Origin: Candidatus Flexifilum breve
Lineage (GTDB): Bacteria; Chloroflexota; Anaerolineae; Aggregatilineales; Phototrophicaceae
NCBI GenBank assembly: GCA_016717205.1
Contig: JADKGC010000005.1
Coordinates: 434,001-498,000 of the forward strand
Reading direction: 5' to 3'
DNA: 64,000 bases
Shown: positions 1 through 8,102 of the stretch, piece after piece
Position numbering within the stretch: position 1 is the stretch's first letter
Layout of the letters: each line of letters opens with the position of its first letter
Position numbers and translations under genes: made by a program
Notes under the pieces: model-generated
Databases searched by the model: none
Told to the model about the DNA's origin: nothing
The model's input: only the letters and a program-made list of their open reading frames with translations

Positions 1-667
1 GGCGACCTTCACGCTCACCGCGACCAACACGCCCCTGCCGACGAACACGCCGACGCGCACCGCTACCCCAACGCCGACCCTACCCCCGCAGGGCTTGCAA
101 GGCGAACAGGACGTGCTGCCCATCGCCGCCGAACTCGGCAGCCCGGAATTGTTCACGTTGGGGCAGGATGGCACGTACTATCGCATGGGTACGGGATCGC
201 CGTCGACCAATGAAGTCTACACGCTGGCGCTCCCCGCCGAATTCCTCGACATTCGCTATGGTGGGAATCCCGCCGCGCGCATCAGCAGCGTGCAGGTGAC
301 CATCGAACTGGCGACGTGGAATCCGCCGCTGGTGCTGGACGATGACGTGTATTTCGGCGTGGTGCTCATGCCCGCCGACGATGCCGCACGCGCAGTCGGC
401 GTGCAGTTGAACCTCGTGCAGGATGAGGTCTACAACATCGCACGGCGGGTGGGCAATCAGGTGAACGTCAACGCGCAGCGCGGTTTGAATGGCAACACGG
501 CGCGCATTCGCCTCGAACGTGATGGTGATATGGTGGCGCTGTACGTCAACAACGAGCAGATCGGCGAACCGATTCCGCTGGCCGACGACAACGTGATCCC
601 CGCCGTGTATGTCAAAGAAGGCGGCGTGGTCATCTACCTGCGCAGTTGGAGCATTACGCTAAGATAG
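1..667 (+). CDS. Secreted Thr/Pro-linker protein with C-terminal beta-sandwich-like domain, 5' end missing
   Basis: The reading frame is open from the first bases, so the gene begins outside the window; the TTG at 95 is only an in-frame codon, not a convincing start. The visible part begins with a Thr/Pro/Asn-rich linker (repeats of the type TPT, NTPT) like those joining domains in Chloroflexota surface proteins, and is followed by about 185 residues rich in alternating hydrophobic positions, ending in RSWSITLR. The tail resembles a concanavalin-like or LamG-like beta-sandwich in pattern only; no catalytic residues are recognised. The missing N-terminus could be a kinase, an SH3b domain or a signal peptide. 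Function unknown, probably extracytoplasmic. A repeat-filled gap follows. Confidence 0.7.
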   Translation, partial: ATFTLTATNTPLPTNTPTRTATPTPTLPPQGLQGEQDVLPIAAELGSPELFTLGQDGTYYRMGTGSPSTNEVYTLALPAEFLDIRYGGNPAARISSVQVTIELATWNPPLVLDDDVYFGVVLMPADDAARAVGVQLNLVQDEVYNIARRVGNQVNVNAQRGLNGNTARIRLERDGDMVALYVNNEQIGEPIPLADDNVIPAVYVKEGGVVIYLRSWSITLR

Positions 668-1104
668 CCCCAATTAGGGATAACATCTCTCTGACCCGCC
701 CCCTGTCAGGGGTGGATTCGTAATTGTAGGGGCGAGGCATGCCTCGTCCTCGTGTGCTCCTACGATCACCACATGCCGTAAAGCACCTCTTTTGCTTACA
801 CAGGTAACCGATCTCTTGCCTAATCCAAAGGAGAAAGCAGGACGAGGCATGAGGGTGTTGAAAAAGGTCAGATTCCGACCCCACCCCCGTCCCCTCCCCG
901 AATTCAGGGAGGGGAGACAACAGCGCCTGCCAAGCCGAAACCGTCTTCGTAGGGACGCAATTCATTGCGTCCGCTAACGAAAGGAAAGGCTTTAAGGGAT
1001 GTTTTTTAAACACCCTCATGCCTCGTCCCTACAGGTTCTCGACGAAAAAACCTATGTTCGATGGGGCAGCATGAGGTACCTACCTTGTAGCGCCTCCACC
1101 TGAT
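668..1104. repeat. Gene-free gap filled with short palindromic repeats
   Basis: No credible gene. The stretch holds copies of family A (GTAGGG...CCTAC palindromes): about 725-749 with core GAGGCATGCCTC, 949-972 with core CGCAATTCATTGCG, and half-copies near 838 and 1010-1033. It also holds a family B unit at about 863-918 (CCCACCCCCGTCCCCTCCCC plus its inverted partner). The stretch 863-918 is close to the reverse complement of the sequence at 24483-24545, including the flanking AGATTCCGACCCC, so the unit is longer than its hairpin alone. Open frames on both strands here run through the repeats and are not coding. Confidence 0.75.
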
Positions 1105-2052
1105 CTACTTGGCGACGGTCGTGTGCGCCTTGTACCACTCAATTGTCTTGGTGAGACCGTCCCGATACGGCGTCGCCTCGACGCCGAACGTGCGCGTGAA
1201 CTTGCTGCTGTCCACGATGAACGGCTTCTCGAATTCATACATCATCTCGATCATTTCGCGGGCCGGAGGGATGAACAGCCCGCCGATGCGCAGCATCAGC
1301 TTGCCCATCGCGCTGAACTTGGGCGGCACTCCCGCGATCTGCGCGGCCAATTCGATGATCTGGCGGGTGCTGAGCGCGGGCGCGTTAGGCACATGCCAAA
1401 TCTCCCCGACCGCCCGCTCATCCCCACCGAGCAGCGCCAGCGCCTTACCGATACCTTCCATGTACCTGTAGGTGTGCGGCGCATCGGGATCCCCCGCGAT
1501 CTGCGCCGCCTTGCCCGCCAGCAGCGGCTCGAACACGCGCTCACCTAAACCCGAATCGCGTACCCCCGCGCCGTAAAAATCCGACGCGCGGGCGATCACC
1601 GCGCGCACAGCGCCGCGTTCGTGCGCTGCCATCAACTCCTGCGACATCTTCGCGCGCACCTGTCCCTTTTTGGTGTGCGCGTGGTACGGCAGGTCTTCGG
1701 TCAGCGGACGATCCACGTCCCCGTAAGCGTAGACATTCTCCATGGCGACGAACTTGGCGCGGACAGCGGTCGCCGCCTTGAGGATCGCCGTGTGCATGGG
1801 CGGGAACTTCTCCGCCCACTGGTGATACGGCGGGTTGACGCAGAAGTAGATCACACTCGCGCCCTCGGCCAACTGCCGCGCCTGGGCAGGATCGGCGGCA
1901 TCGCCCGCGCAGACCTCGACGCTTGCCGGGACGTTCGCCTTGCCGCTGCGATTGATCACGCGGACGCGCTCACCCGCCGTGACGAGTTCTCGGGCGGTCG
2001 CTTGCCCAACGGGGCCAGTTCCAAAAATGACGTGCAGATCAGAGGTTGCCAT
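1105..2052 (-). CDS. NAD(P)-dependent epimerase/dehydratase (atypical SDR)
   Basis: This 315-aa protein starts with a Rossmann dinucleotide-binding loop, GTGPVGQ at residues 11-17, followed by an acidic and basic strand end (VINRSG) that suits NADP or NAD binding. The C-terminal half has the substrate-domain features of extended SDRs (YRYMEGIGKAL, GEIWHVPNAP). The canonical YxxxK catalytic pair is not obvious; ENVYAYGD is the nearest tyrosine segment, so it may be an atypical SDR close to NAD(P)-binding sugar epimerases. It lies 123 nt downstream of the TetR gene on the same strand and may be co-transcribed from the TetR promoter. Substrate unknown. Confidence 0.85.
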   Translation of the reverse strand: MATSDLHVIFGTGPVGQATARELVTAGERVRVINRSGKANVPASVEVCAGDAADPAQARQLAEGASVIYFCVNPPYHQWAEKFPPMHTAILKAATAVRAKFVAMENVYAYGDVDRPLTEDLPYHAHTKKGQVRAKMSQELMAAHERGAVRAVIARASDFYGAGVRDSGLGERVFEPLLAGKAAQIAGDPDAPHTYRYMEGIGKALALLGGDERAVGEIWHVPNAPALSTRQIIELAAQIAGVPPKFSAMGKLMLRIGGLFIPPAREMIEMMYEFEKPFIVDSSKFTRTFGVEATPYRDGLTKTIEWYKAHTTVAK

Positions 2053-2175
2053 GTGAGTTGCTCCCTGCGCTCAGGCGCACTTAAGAGACCCCCGGTGCAT
2101 CCGAGGGAATTCGTGAACGAATGGATTGGTTGTTAGTTCTGGTGCTCGCTGCCCCAATTCCGGGCAGGGGTCAAA

Positions 2176-2898
2176 TTACTCGAAATTCTCCGGCAGCAGA
2201 TTCATGTCCTTGAGCATGTGCCGCACTTTGAGGCGGTAGTACGCCTCGACATCGCCGACCGTGGCCGGGCTGTGCGCCAGGATGTGCAGCATGATCAGGC
2301 CGTACAGCCGATGCCACACATCAATGGCGATACTCATGTGCCAGTAGGAGAGCGGCACGCCCTCGGTATACACCAACGCCTCGAAGTGTGCGCGCATCGC
2401 CGGATCGTCGACTTCGTCCTCGGCGGGTACGGTCAGCACGCCTGCCTGATCCGCTTCGAACAGAATGCGGACGAACGGCACAAACGTGCGCTGCACGGCG
2501 GGCACCGTCTGGTCGCGCGGCGCGACATAACCGGGGATCGGCGTGCCGTAGATCAGTAGAAAGTCGGTCGGGTGCTCGACCGCCCACGTCCGGTAGGCGT
2601 GGATCGCCGCGTACATGCGCTCAGCGTAGTGGTCTGGCGGCTGCGCTTGATCGGCGGCTTCGACGGCATCGGCCAGCGCGTTGAACGCGTCGACGATCAG
2701 GTCGGTGATCAGCGCGTCGCGGTCGGGATAGTAGCGGTAGAGCGCCGGAGCGGTGATATCTAACTCGCGCGCAATCGCCCGCAGGGAGATCGACGCACTG
2801 CCCACCTCACGCATTTGCGATCGCGCCACCTCTTTGATGCGGTTGACAATCGCCCCGCGCTTGCCGTCGTCGTCCGTGTCAACTTTGATTCGCGCCAT
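2176..2898 (-). CDS. TetR/AcrR family transcriptional regulator
   Basis: The protein has 240 aa. The N-terminal helix-turn-helix lies at about residues 36-57 (SLRAIARELDITAPALYRYY), the standard TetR DNA-binding pattern, preceded by a first helix with basic residues. The C-terminal ligand-binding part contains a WHRLYG segment resembling the WHG class of TetR regulators (TetR_C_13-like). The ATG at 2898 is preceded by AAGGA. A perfect 17-bp inverted repeat overlaps the promoter immediately upstream, so autorepression is very likely. The epimerase gene downstream on the same strand is the probable co-regulated target. The ligand cannot be predicted. Confidence 0.93.
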   Translation of the reverse strand: MARIKVDTDDDGKRGAIVNRIKEVARSQMREVGSASISLRAIARELDITAPALYRYYPDRDALITDLIVDAFNALADAVEAADQAQPPDHYAERMYAAIHAYRTWAVEHPTDFLLIYGTPIPGYVAPRDQTVPAVQRTFVPFVRILFEADQAGVLTVPAEDEVDDPAMRAHFEALVYTEGVPLSYWHMSIAIDVWHRLYGLIMLHILAHSPATVGDVEAYYRLKVRHMLKDMNLLPENFE

Positions 2899-2913
2899 CC
2901 GCTTACATCCTTA

Positions 2914-2948
2914 GTAAACGCCGTATACTTTAAGTATACGGCGTTTAC
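2914..2948. promoter_or_regulatory. TetR operator: perfect 17-bp inverted repeat
   Basis: Two 17-bp arms (GTAAACGCCGTATACTT and its exact complement) are separated by one base. The palindrome lies 16 nt upstream of the TetR start codon and covers the -10 box of its promoter. Its length and symmetry fit binding of one or two TetR dimers, giving autorepression. It resembles none of the dispersed repeats elsewhere in the window. Confidence 0.85.
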
Positions 2949-2960
2949 TTTGATTGTCAA
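2933..2960 (-). promoter_or_regulatory. Promoter of the TetR gene (TTGACA, 16 bp, TATACT)
   Basis: On the minus strand, a perfect -35 box TTGACA (2955-2960) is followed after 16 bp by TATACT (2933-2938). The -10 box and expected start site lie inside the 17-bp inverted repeat, so bound repressor would block RNA polymerase. This is the best sigma-70-type promoter in the window. Confidence 0.75.
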
Positions 2961-3050
2961 GCAGCAATTTTCGCAGGTGGTTGCATGCAGAATCAGCGGG
3001 ACGGCGGACGCGATCCCGTGGGGGACAATAATCTACACTGTACACACGTT

Positions 3051-3179
3051 ATTGTAGGGACAAGGCATGCCTTGTCCTCTGTATCCTTCTCAAAAAATCA
3101 GGACGAGGCATGCCTCGTCCCTACACAAGTGCTATTTCTGTCTCCCCTCTCCTCATGGAGAGGGGCTGGGGGTGAGGTT
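3051..3179. repeat. Two family A palindromes and one family B hairpin
   Basis: Family A copies lie at about 3053-3080 (core AAGGCATGCCTT) and 3102-3125 (core GAGGCATGCCTC). A family B hairpin lies at 3143-3179 (CCCCTCTCC, short loop, GGAGAGGGG, then GGGGGTGAGG). The family B unit ends directly at the stop codon of the VOC gene (3180), lying just 3' of that minus-strand gene. Confidence 0.8.
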
Positions 3180-3575
3180 TTACGGAGCGGTCACCTGATG
3201 CATCTGGATCAAATTCCCGCAGGTATCGTCGAACACGGCGACAATCGTCATGCCCATGTTCGTCGGCTCAATCGAGAACCGCACGCCCAAACGCTTGAGG
3301 CGCTCGTACTCCGCGTAGACGTCGTCCACCTCAAAGGTCGTGAAGGGGATGCCATCTCGCACCAGATCTTCCTTGAGCGCCTTCATCGCGGGGTACTCCC
3401 CGTTCGGCTCCAGCAGCAGTTCGACGCCGTCCGGCGCATCCGGTGACACGACCGTCAGCCACTTCGCCTCGCCTAACGGGATATCGCGCTTCTTGATGAA
3501 GCCGAGTACCTCGGTGTAGAACTTGAGCGCCTTATCCTGATCGACAACGGGCAGGCTCGTCACTGTAATTCTCAT
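3180..3575 (-). CDS. VOC family protein (glyoxalase/bleomycin-resistance fold)
   Basis: This 131-aa protein has the typical single VOC module: an N-terminal strand with DQDKALKFYTEVLGF, then repeated beta-alpha-beta-beta-beta units and a C-terminal AVFDDTCGNLIQMHQ strand. The last segment carries the Gln/His-type metal-ligand region of the family. VOC proteins act as lyases, dioxygenases or binding/resistance proteins; no specific reaction can be assigned. Its ATG overlaps the stop of the upstream AraC-type regulator by 4 nt, so the two are translationally coupled and probably form one regulator-enzyme unit. Confidence 0.9.
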   Translation of the reverse strand: MRITVTSLPVVDQDKALKFYTEVLGFIKKRDIPLGEAKWLTVVSPDAPDGVELLLEPNGEYPAMKALKEDLVRDGIPFTTFEVDDVYAEYERLKRLGVRFSIEPTNMGMTIVAVFDDTCGNLIQMHQVTAP

Positions 3576-3943
3576 GTGGATTTCCCTCTCCTCAACAGTT
3601 CGGTCGCTTTGGCACAGCCGAGTTCGCGAAACTCCCCCGGACTGATCCCGAAGTGCTTTTTGAAAGCTTTGGCAAAGGCCGCGTGCGAGTCGTAGCCCGC
3701 CGCCAACGCCACTTCGGTGATGTCTACCGCGCCCATGCGCAGCTTGCGCCCCGCGCGTTCCATCCGCACGCGCCGAACATAAGCCGGGGCGCTTTCGCCG
3801 GTGCAGCCCTGAAAAACGCGGTGAAAATGCGGGATCGAAAAGCCCGCGACTTCCGCCAGGACTTCACGGCTCAGCGCCTCGTCAAGATGCTCGTGGATAT
3901 AGCGTTCGACGGCGCGGATTTGTTCGTGGTAGACGTTTACCAT
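3572..3943 (-). CDS. Short AraC-family HTH regulator
   Basis: At 123 aa this is little more than an AraC DNA-binding domain, about residues 8-110: two helix-turn-helix units (SREVLAEVAGFSIPHFHRVF and ITEVALAAGYDSHAAFAKAF) and the closing KKHFGISPGEFR motif. Larger relatives of this subgroup carry a C-terminal GyrI-like effector domain, absent here. The stop overlaps the ATG of the VOC gene by 4 nt. It probably controls its own two-gene operon, with ligand sensing perhaps supplied by the VOC partner; that is inference. Confidence 0.9.
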   Translation of the reverse strand: MVNVYHEQIRAVERYIHEHLDEALSREVLAEVAGFSIPHFHRVFQGCTGESAPAYVRRVRMERAGRKLRMGAVDITEVALAAGYDSHAAFAKAFKKHFGISPGEFRELGCAKATELLRRGKST

Positions 3944-4006
3944 AGCGTCATCTTACTGCTGTAGAACGGGCGTTCAGTAGTCCAAATGTATCAAGTTCGC
4001 GGGCGA

Positions 4007-4945
4007 TCACCGGTTCAGCCACGCGAGTGCCGCCGCGCCGACCGCCGTCACTTCGATTTGTGACCAGCCGAATCTGAGCTTTTCGAGCATGGGCGGATAC
4101 ACGCGCGTGGCCAGCGTCGTGCGCGCCCGCGTCAGCAGGCGGTCGCCGAGCACTTTGCCCATGCCCCCGCCGATCAGAATCAGCGCCGGGTTGAACATCG
4201 CTACCGACCACGCCATGACCGTGCCGAGCGCATCGCCCGCCTCAGCAACCACCAGCCGCGCCAGCGGATCGCCGAGCTTATCGGCGGCCACAACCGCCGC
4301 TGTTGAGAGTGAGGAGCGGTGCAGGGGACTCTCCGGGAATGCAGCCAGATGTTCGCGCGCGCCTTCCAGCACGCCTTTGCCGGAGATGTACATTTCCGCG
4401 CAGCCGCGTGTGCCGCAGCCGCACAGCCGCCCATTCGGATCAATCGAGATATGCCCGACTTCCATCGCCATGCCCTGCGCGCCGCTGATCAGCTTGCCGC
4501 CGGACATCGCACCGCCGCCGAGCCCTGTGCCCACGGCGAGATACACAAAATCGCTGACACCCTGCGCCGCCCCGAACAGGTATTCGCCGAGCGCGGCGAC
4601 ATTGACATCGTTTTGCACCTGTACCGGGATATCAAATTTGAGGCCAGCGCGCACCCCCGCCGCCAGCGGCACATCCGTCCAGTTGAGGTTCACGGCGTTG
4701 AGGATGACGCCGTACTCGACATCAATCGCGCCGGGGGAGCCGATGCCCACGCCGACAACATGCCCGCTGACGAAGCCGGAGGTCGCCTCAATGCCCTGCA
4801 CAATCCGGTCGATGACCGCATCCGCGCCTTCCTGCGCCAGCGTCGGCAGCGTGTAGTCGGCCAGCACCTGCCCCTGCCGATCCACCGCCGCAAAAGCAAT
4901 TTTCGTCCCACCCAAATCCACGCCGATGACAATGTCCTGACTCAT
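4007..4945 (-). CDS. ROK family sugar kinase (glucokinase-like)
   Basis: The 312-aa length is normal for a ROK kinase. Visible motifs are the phosphate loop DLGGTKIAFA (about 10-19), the catalytic Asp113 in VQNDVNVAALGE, the GTGLGGG loop (139-145), and the ROK zinc site His165 with CGCGTRGCAE (Cys175, Cys177, Cys182). It should phosphorylate glucose or a related hexose or N-acetyl sugar with ATP in the cytoplasm. There is no N-terminal HTH, so it is an enzyme rather than a ROK repressor. The start overlaps the stop of the upstream acetyltransferase gene by 4 nt, suggesting one operon. Confidence 0.93.
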   Translation of the reverse strand: MSQDIVIGVDLGGTKIAFAAVDRQGQVLADYTLPTLAQEGADAVIDRIVQGIEATSGFVSGHVVGVGIGSPGAIDVEYGVILNAVNLNWTDVPLAAGVRAGLKFDIPVQVQNDVNVAALGEYLFGAAQGVSDFVYLAVGTGLGGGAMSGGKLISGAQGMAMEVGHISIDPNGRLCGCGTRGCAEMYISGKGVLEGAREHLAAFPESPLHRSSLSTAAVVAADKLGDPLARLVVAEAGDALGTVMAWSVAMFNPALILIGGGMGKVLGDRLLTRARTTLATRVYPPMLEKLRFGWSQIEVTAVGAAALAWLNR

Positions 4946-5415
4946 TTGCGCAGCATTCCTCGATAAATACTCGGCGTTGAATCGGGAATTTCAATCGCGC
5001 CCACGGTCTGTTTGTACCAATCAATTGGGCCAGCCGCGCCGATGATCGCATAGGCGTAGCCCGCCGCATACATATCATGCAGGCACACGAGCAGCAGCGC
5101 CTTGCCAATGCCCTTGCCGCGCTGCGCTTCGTCAACGCCCGTCGGGCCAAAATAGGCTTTGTACGAGGCATCCCAGCACGCGAACCCGACCAGCCGATTC
5201 TCGAAGGTCGCCAACCAGCACGAGACCGGGCTGCGGTTGAAGGCGACGTCCGTTTCGCTGGCCCAATGCGGGCCAAAGGTCGCGCCAACCCACTGGGTGA
5301 CGATGTGCTTTTCCGGGGCAATCCCCCGGCGAATATCAACATTGTGTTCACGCACCCGCGCGAGATCCGGGGTGGCATCGGGCAGCGCATACAGCCTGAC
5401 CAGTAAGTCTGTCAT
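4942..5415 (-). CDS. GNAT family N-acetyltransferase
   Basis: This 157-aa protein has the GNAT acetyl-CoA-binding signature: TGVDEAQRGKGIGKALLLVCLHDM, with RGKGIGKA as the R/Q-x-x-G-x-G/A loop, and an upstream beta-strand pair (NRLVGFACWDASYKAYFG). The C-terminus AIIGAAGPIDWYKQTVGA matches the last conserved alpha-beta element. Substrate unknown. It is the first gene of the pair with the ROK kinase (ATGA-type overlap); N-acetyl-sugar metabolism would fit both but is speculative. Confidence 0.88.
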   Translation of the reverse strand: MTDLLVRLYALPDATPDLARVREHNVDIRRGIAPEKHIVTQWVGATFGPHWASETDVAFNRSPVSCWLATFENRLVGFACWDASYKAYFGPTGVDEAQRGKGIGKALLLVCLHDMYAAGYAYAIIGAAGPIDWYKQTVGAIEIPDSTPSIYRGMLRK

Positions 5416-5544
5416 GCAAGTTCATCCTGTATCCAATTGTTAAGCCGCTGACTCTAGCGCGAAGGTGGGGTTTGAGCAATCAACCGCATCAACGGCGCGC
5501 CAACATCCGGTGACACCGCCATCCAGCAGCAACCATTACAGAGT

Positions 5545-5573
5545 TTGTATCAAGCAGCATTTCGCGGTATGCT
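5545..5573 (+). promoter_or_regulatory. Possible promoter of the LOV kinase operon
   Basis: TTGTAT (5545-5550) and TATGCT (5568-5573) are separated by 17 bp, about 55 nt upstream of the LOV kinase ATG. Each box differs from consensus at a few positions, but spacing and location fit a sigma-70-type promoter. The 212-bp gap contains nothing else obvious. Confidence 0.4.
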
Positions 5574-5627
5574 TATAGTCGGGAGTTCGTCCCCACATAG
5601 ATTGCCCAAGATTACCTTCAGGATCAG

Positions 5628-6896
5628 ATGAGTACACTTTCTGACAATATCCAGCGGATACAGGAAGAACTGCGCTTACATGATCGGGCGATGGCGTCTT
5701 CGAGCTGTGGCATCACGATTGCAGACGCGCTCGACCCGGAGATGCCCCTGATTTACGTCAACGAAGCGTTCGAAGCCATCACGGGCTACCCCGTACCCGA
5801 GGTGGTCGGGCGCAACTGCCGCTTTCTGCAGCGCGACGACCGTGACCAACCGGGGCTCTATACCCTGCGCGCCGCGCTCCGGCAGGGCGAAAACTGCACG
5901 ATCACGTTACGCAACTACAAGAAAGATGGCAGCCTGTTCTGGAACGAGCTGTTCACCTCGCCCATCTTCGACTCTGCGGGCAATCTGACGCATTTCGTCG
6001 GCATTCAGACCAATATCACCACGCGCAAAACCGCCGAAGAGCAGTTGGTGCAGCGCACCACCGAGCTGGAAACCACGCTGCGCGCACTGCGCTCCACGCA
6101 AGCCATGCTTGTGCATTCCGAGAAGATGAACGCGCTCGGTCAGATGGTGGCGGGTGTCGCGCACGAGATCAACAATCCGATCTCGTTCGTCAACAGCAAC
6201 CTGCACAGCCTGCGCCGTTCGCTCGATGACCTGTTCAGCGCGTATGGCAAGCTCGAAACGCTCATCCGCGCCGCCTCCCTACCGGAGATGCTGGCCGCGG
6301 CGGAAGTCATTCGCAAAGACGGCGACCTCGACTTTTTGCAGGATGACACGGGCGATCTCCTCACCGCGTCGATGGAGGGGCTGGGGCGCGTCCGCCGCAT
6401 TGTCGAAGCGCTGCGGACTTTCAGCCGCCTTGACGAGGCCGAACTCAAGGTGGTCAATCTGGCCGAAAACATCGAGAGCACGCTGTTGATCGCGCGGCTG
6501 GAGCTGCAAAACCGCATCGACGTGGAGACGCGCCTCGACCATCTGCCCGCCATCAAGTGCTACCCAGCGGAGCTGAATCAGGTGTTCCTCAACCTGATCG
6601 TCAATGCGGCGCAGGCGATTCAGGGGCGCGGCAAGCTGACGATCAGCGGGGAGGAGGAACCGGAGCACGTTGTGCTCAAGTTCAGCGATTCGGGCGTGGG
6701 CATGCCGCCAGAAGTCATGGCGCACCTGTTCGAGCCGTTCTTCACGACCAAACCCGTCGGTTCGGGCACCGGACTCGGGCTGACTATCGCCTACAAAATC
6801 GTCGTCGACCGCCATAAAGGGACGATCAGCGCGGAATCAACCCCGGGGCTGGGCACGACGTTCACGCTGCGCCTGCCCAAAGATGTCGAAGCGTAA
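5628..6896 (+). CDS. LOV-domain (blue-light) sensor histidine kinase
   Basis: The protein has 422 aa. An N-terminal PAS domain of the LOV subclass covers about residues 20-135: the photoactive-cysteine motif GRNCRFLQ with Cys64, and the flavin-contacting Asn96 (NYKKDG), Asn106 (FWNEL) and Gln127 (FVGIQTN) are all present. A short coiled-coil linker leads to HisKA with phospho-acceptor His179 (GVAHEINNP), then a HATPase with N box (NQVFLNLIVNAAQAI), DSGVGMP and GTGLGLTIA. There is no membrane segment, so it is cytoplasmic. By family knowledge it should form a flavin-cysteinyl adduct in blue light and change kinase activity. The next gene, 24 nt downstream, supplies a receiver domain. Confidence 0.93.
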   Translation: MSTLSDNIQRIQEELRLHDRAMASSSCGITIADALDPEMPLIYVNEAFEAITGYPVPEVVGRNCRFLQRDDRDQPGLYTLRAALRQGENCTITLRNYKKDGSLFWNELFTSPIFDSAGNLTHFVGIQTNITTRKTAEEQLVQRTTELETTLRALRSTQAMLVHSEKMNALGQMVAGVAHEINNPISFVNSNLHSLRRSLDDLFSAYGKLETLIRAASLPEMLAAAEVIRKDGDLDFLQDDTGDLLTASMEGLGRVRRIVEALRTFSRLDEAELKVVNLAENIESTLLIARLELQNRIDVETRLDHLPAIKCYPAELNQVFLNLIVNAAQAIQGRGKLTISGEEEPEHVVLKFSDSGVGMPPEVMAHLFEPFFTTKPVGSGTGLGLTIAYKIVVDRHKGTISAESTPGLGTTFTLRLPKDVEA

Positions 6897-6920
6897 TTTA
6901 TCTGCTAAAGGATGTTGAGT

Positions 6921-8102
6921 GTGACCCAACCACTGCCGGAACGCGGCCAACTGCTGATCATCGACGACGAAGAAGAGATTCTCAAAGCGCTTTACCGCCA
7001 GTTCCGCCGGGAATATGATGTTTACACCGCCCCGAGCGCCGAGCAGGGCTACCAGTTGATGACCGAGAACCCGATTCAGGTCATCATCTCCGATCAGCGC
7101 ATGCCGGGCATGAATGGCGCCGAATTCTTCGGCAAGATCAAGAACGAGTACCCGGACGCGATTCGTCTGCTGCTCACGGGGTATGCCGACATTCAGGCGG
7201 TGATCAGCGCGATCAATGATGGCAATATTTTCCGCTACATCGCCAAGCCGTGGGATCCGGTCGAACTGGATACGATTGTCCGCGAGGCCTTCGAGCGCTA
7301 TCACCTGATCGTGCAGAACCGCAAGCTGCTCGAAGAACTGCAGGAGTCCAACACGCGGCTCGAACAGCGTGTCGCCGAGCGCACCGCCGAACTCGAAGAG
7401 ATGAACGGGCGCTTGCTGACGCTCAATCAGCAAAAAGACAGCTTCCTCGGCATGGCGGCGCATGACCTGCGCACCCCGCTGACCGTGCTGCAAGGCTTCA
7501 CCGACCTGCTCACGCACCCCTCCGCCCGCCCGGAAGACTTCAAAGAGTTCATCGTCATCATCCGTGAGACGATTCAGCAGATGCTGGTGCTGCTCGACGA
7601 CCTGCTCGATATCACGGCGATTGAGGCGGGCAAGCTCACGCTGCGCCCCGAGACCGTGGCGATTGCGCCATTCATCGAGCGCATCTGCAAGCTCAGCTAT
7701 CGCATTGGCGAGCAAAAGGGCATCCAACTCGTGACCGATGTCGCGCCAGATTTGCCGCCTATCACCTTTGACCCGCGCCGCATCGAACAAGTGCTCAACA
7801 ACCTGCTGAGCAACGCCTTCAAGTTCTCGCATGGCGGCACGACCGTCACCGTGCAGGTGCGGACGCGCCCCGACGCGGTCGAATTCGCCGTGATCGATCA
7901 GGGGCAGGGCATCCGCGCCAACGAGATCGACATGGTGTTTGGGGAATTTCAGCGCGTTTCGACCAAGCCAACGGGCGACGAAGGCAGCACCGGCCTCGGC
8001 TTGTCGATCTGTCGCCGCATCGTGGATCTACACAACGGGCACATCGCCGTCGAAAGCGAAAGCGGCCAGGGCAGTCGTTTCTATTTCACGCTGCCGACCT
8101 AA
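6921..8102 (+). CDS. Receiver-histidine kinase (response regulator fused to HisKA/HATPase)
   Basis: GTG at 6921 is preferred: AAGGA ends at 6911, leaving a 9-nt spacer, whereas the in-frame ATG at 6912 touches it. Numbering from this start, the receiver domain spans about 10-120 with acidic pair DDEE, phospho-acceptor Asp58 (ISDQRMPG), a switch Thr (LLTGYAD) and Lys109 (AKPWDP), the RpfG-like type. A coiled coil (about 130-170) leads to HisKA with His181 (AAHDLRTPL) and a HATPase (NNLLSNAFKFS, DQGQGI, STGLGLSI). It probably receives phosphate from the LOV kinase encoded just upstream and passes a light signal on; no DNA-binding output is present. Confidence 0.92.
   Translation: MTQPLPERGQLLIIDDEEEILKALYRQFRREYDVYTAPSAEQGYQLMTENPIQVIISDQRMPGMNGAEFFGKIKNEYPDAIRLLLTGYADIQAVISAINDGNIFRYIAKPWDPVELDTIVREAFERYHLIVQNRKLLEELQESNTRLEQRVAERTAELEEMNGRLLTLNQQKDSFLGMAAHDLRTPLTVLQGFTDLLTHPSARPEDFKEFIVIIRETIQQMLVLLDDLLDITAIEAGKLTLRPETVAIAPFIERICKLSYRIGEQKGIQLVTDVAPDLPPITFDPRRIEQVLNNLLSNAFKFSHGGTTVTVQVRTRPDAVEFAVIDQGQGIRANEIDMVFGEFQRVSTKPTGDEGSTGLGLSICRRIVDLHNGHIAVESESGQGSRFYFTLPT

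Noticed and set aside
654..1019. Open frame of 121 codons on the minus strand in the first gap
   Set aside because: It runs through family A and B repeats, with translated repeat text also seen at other loci, and has no ribosome-binding site.
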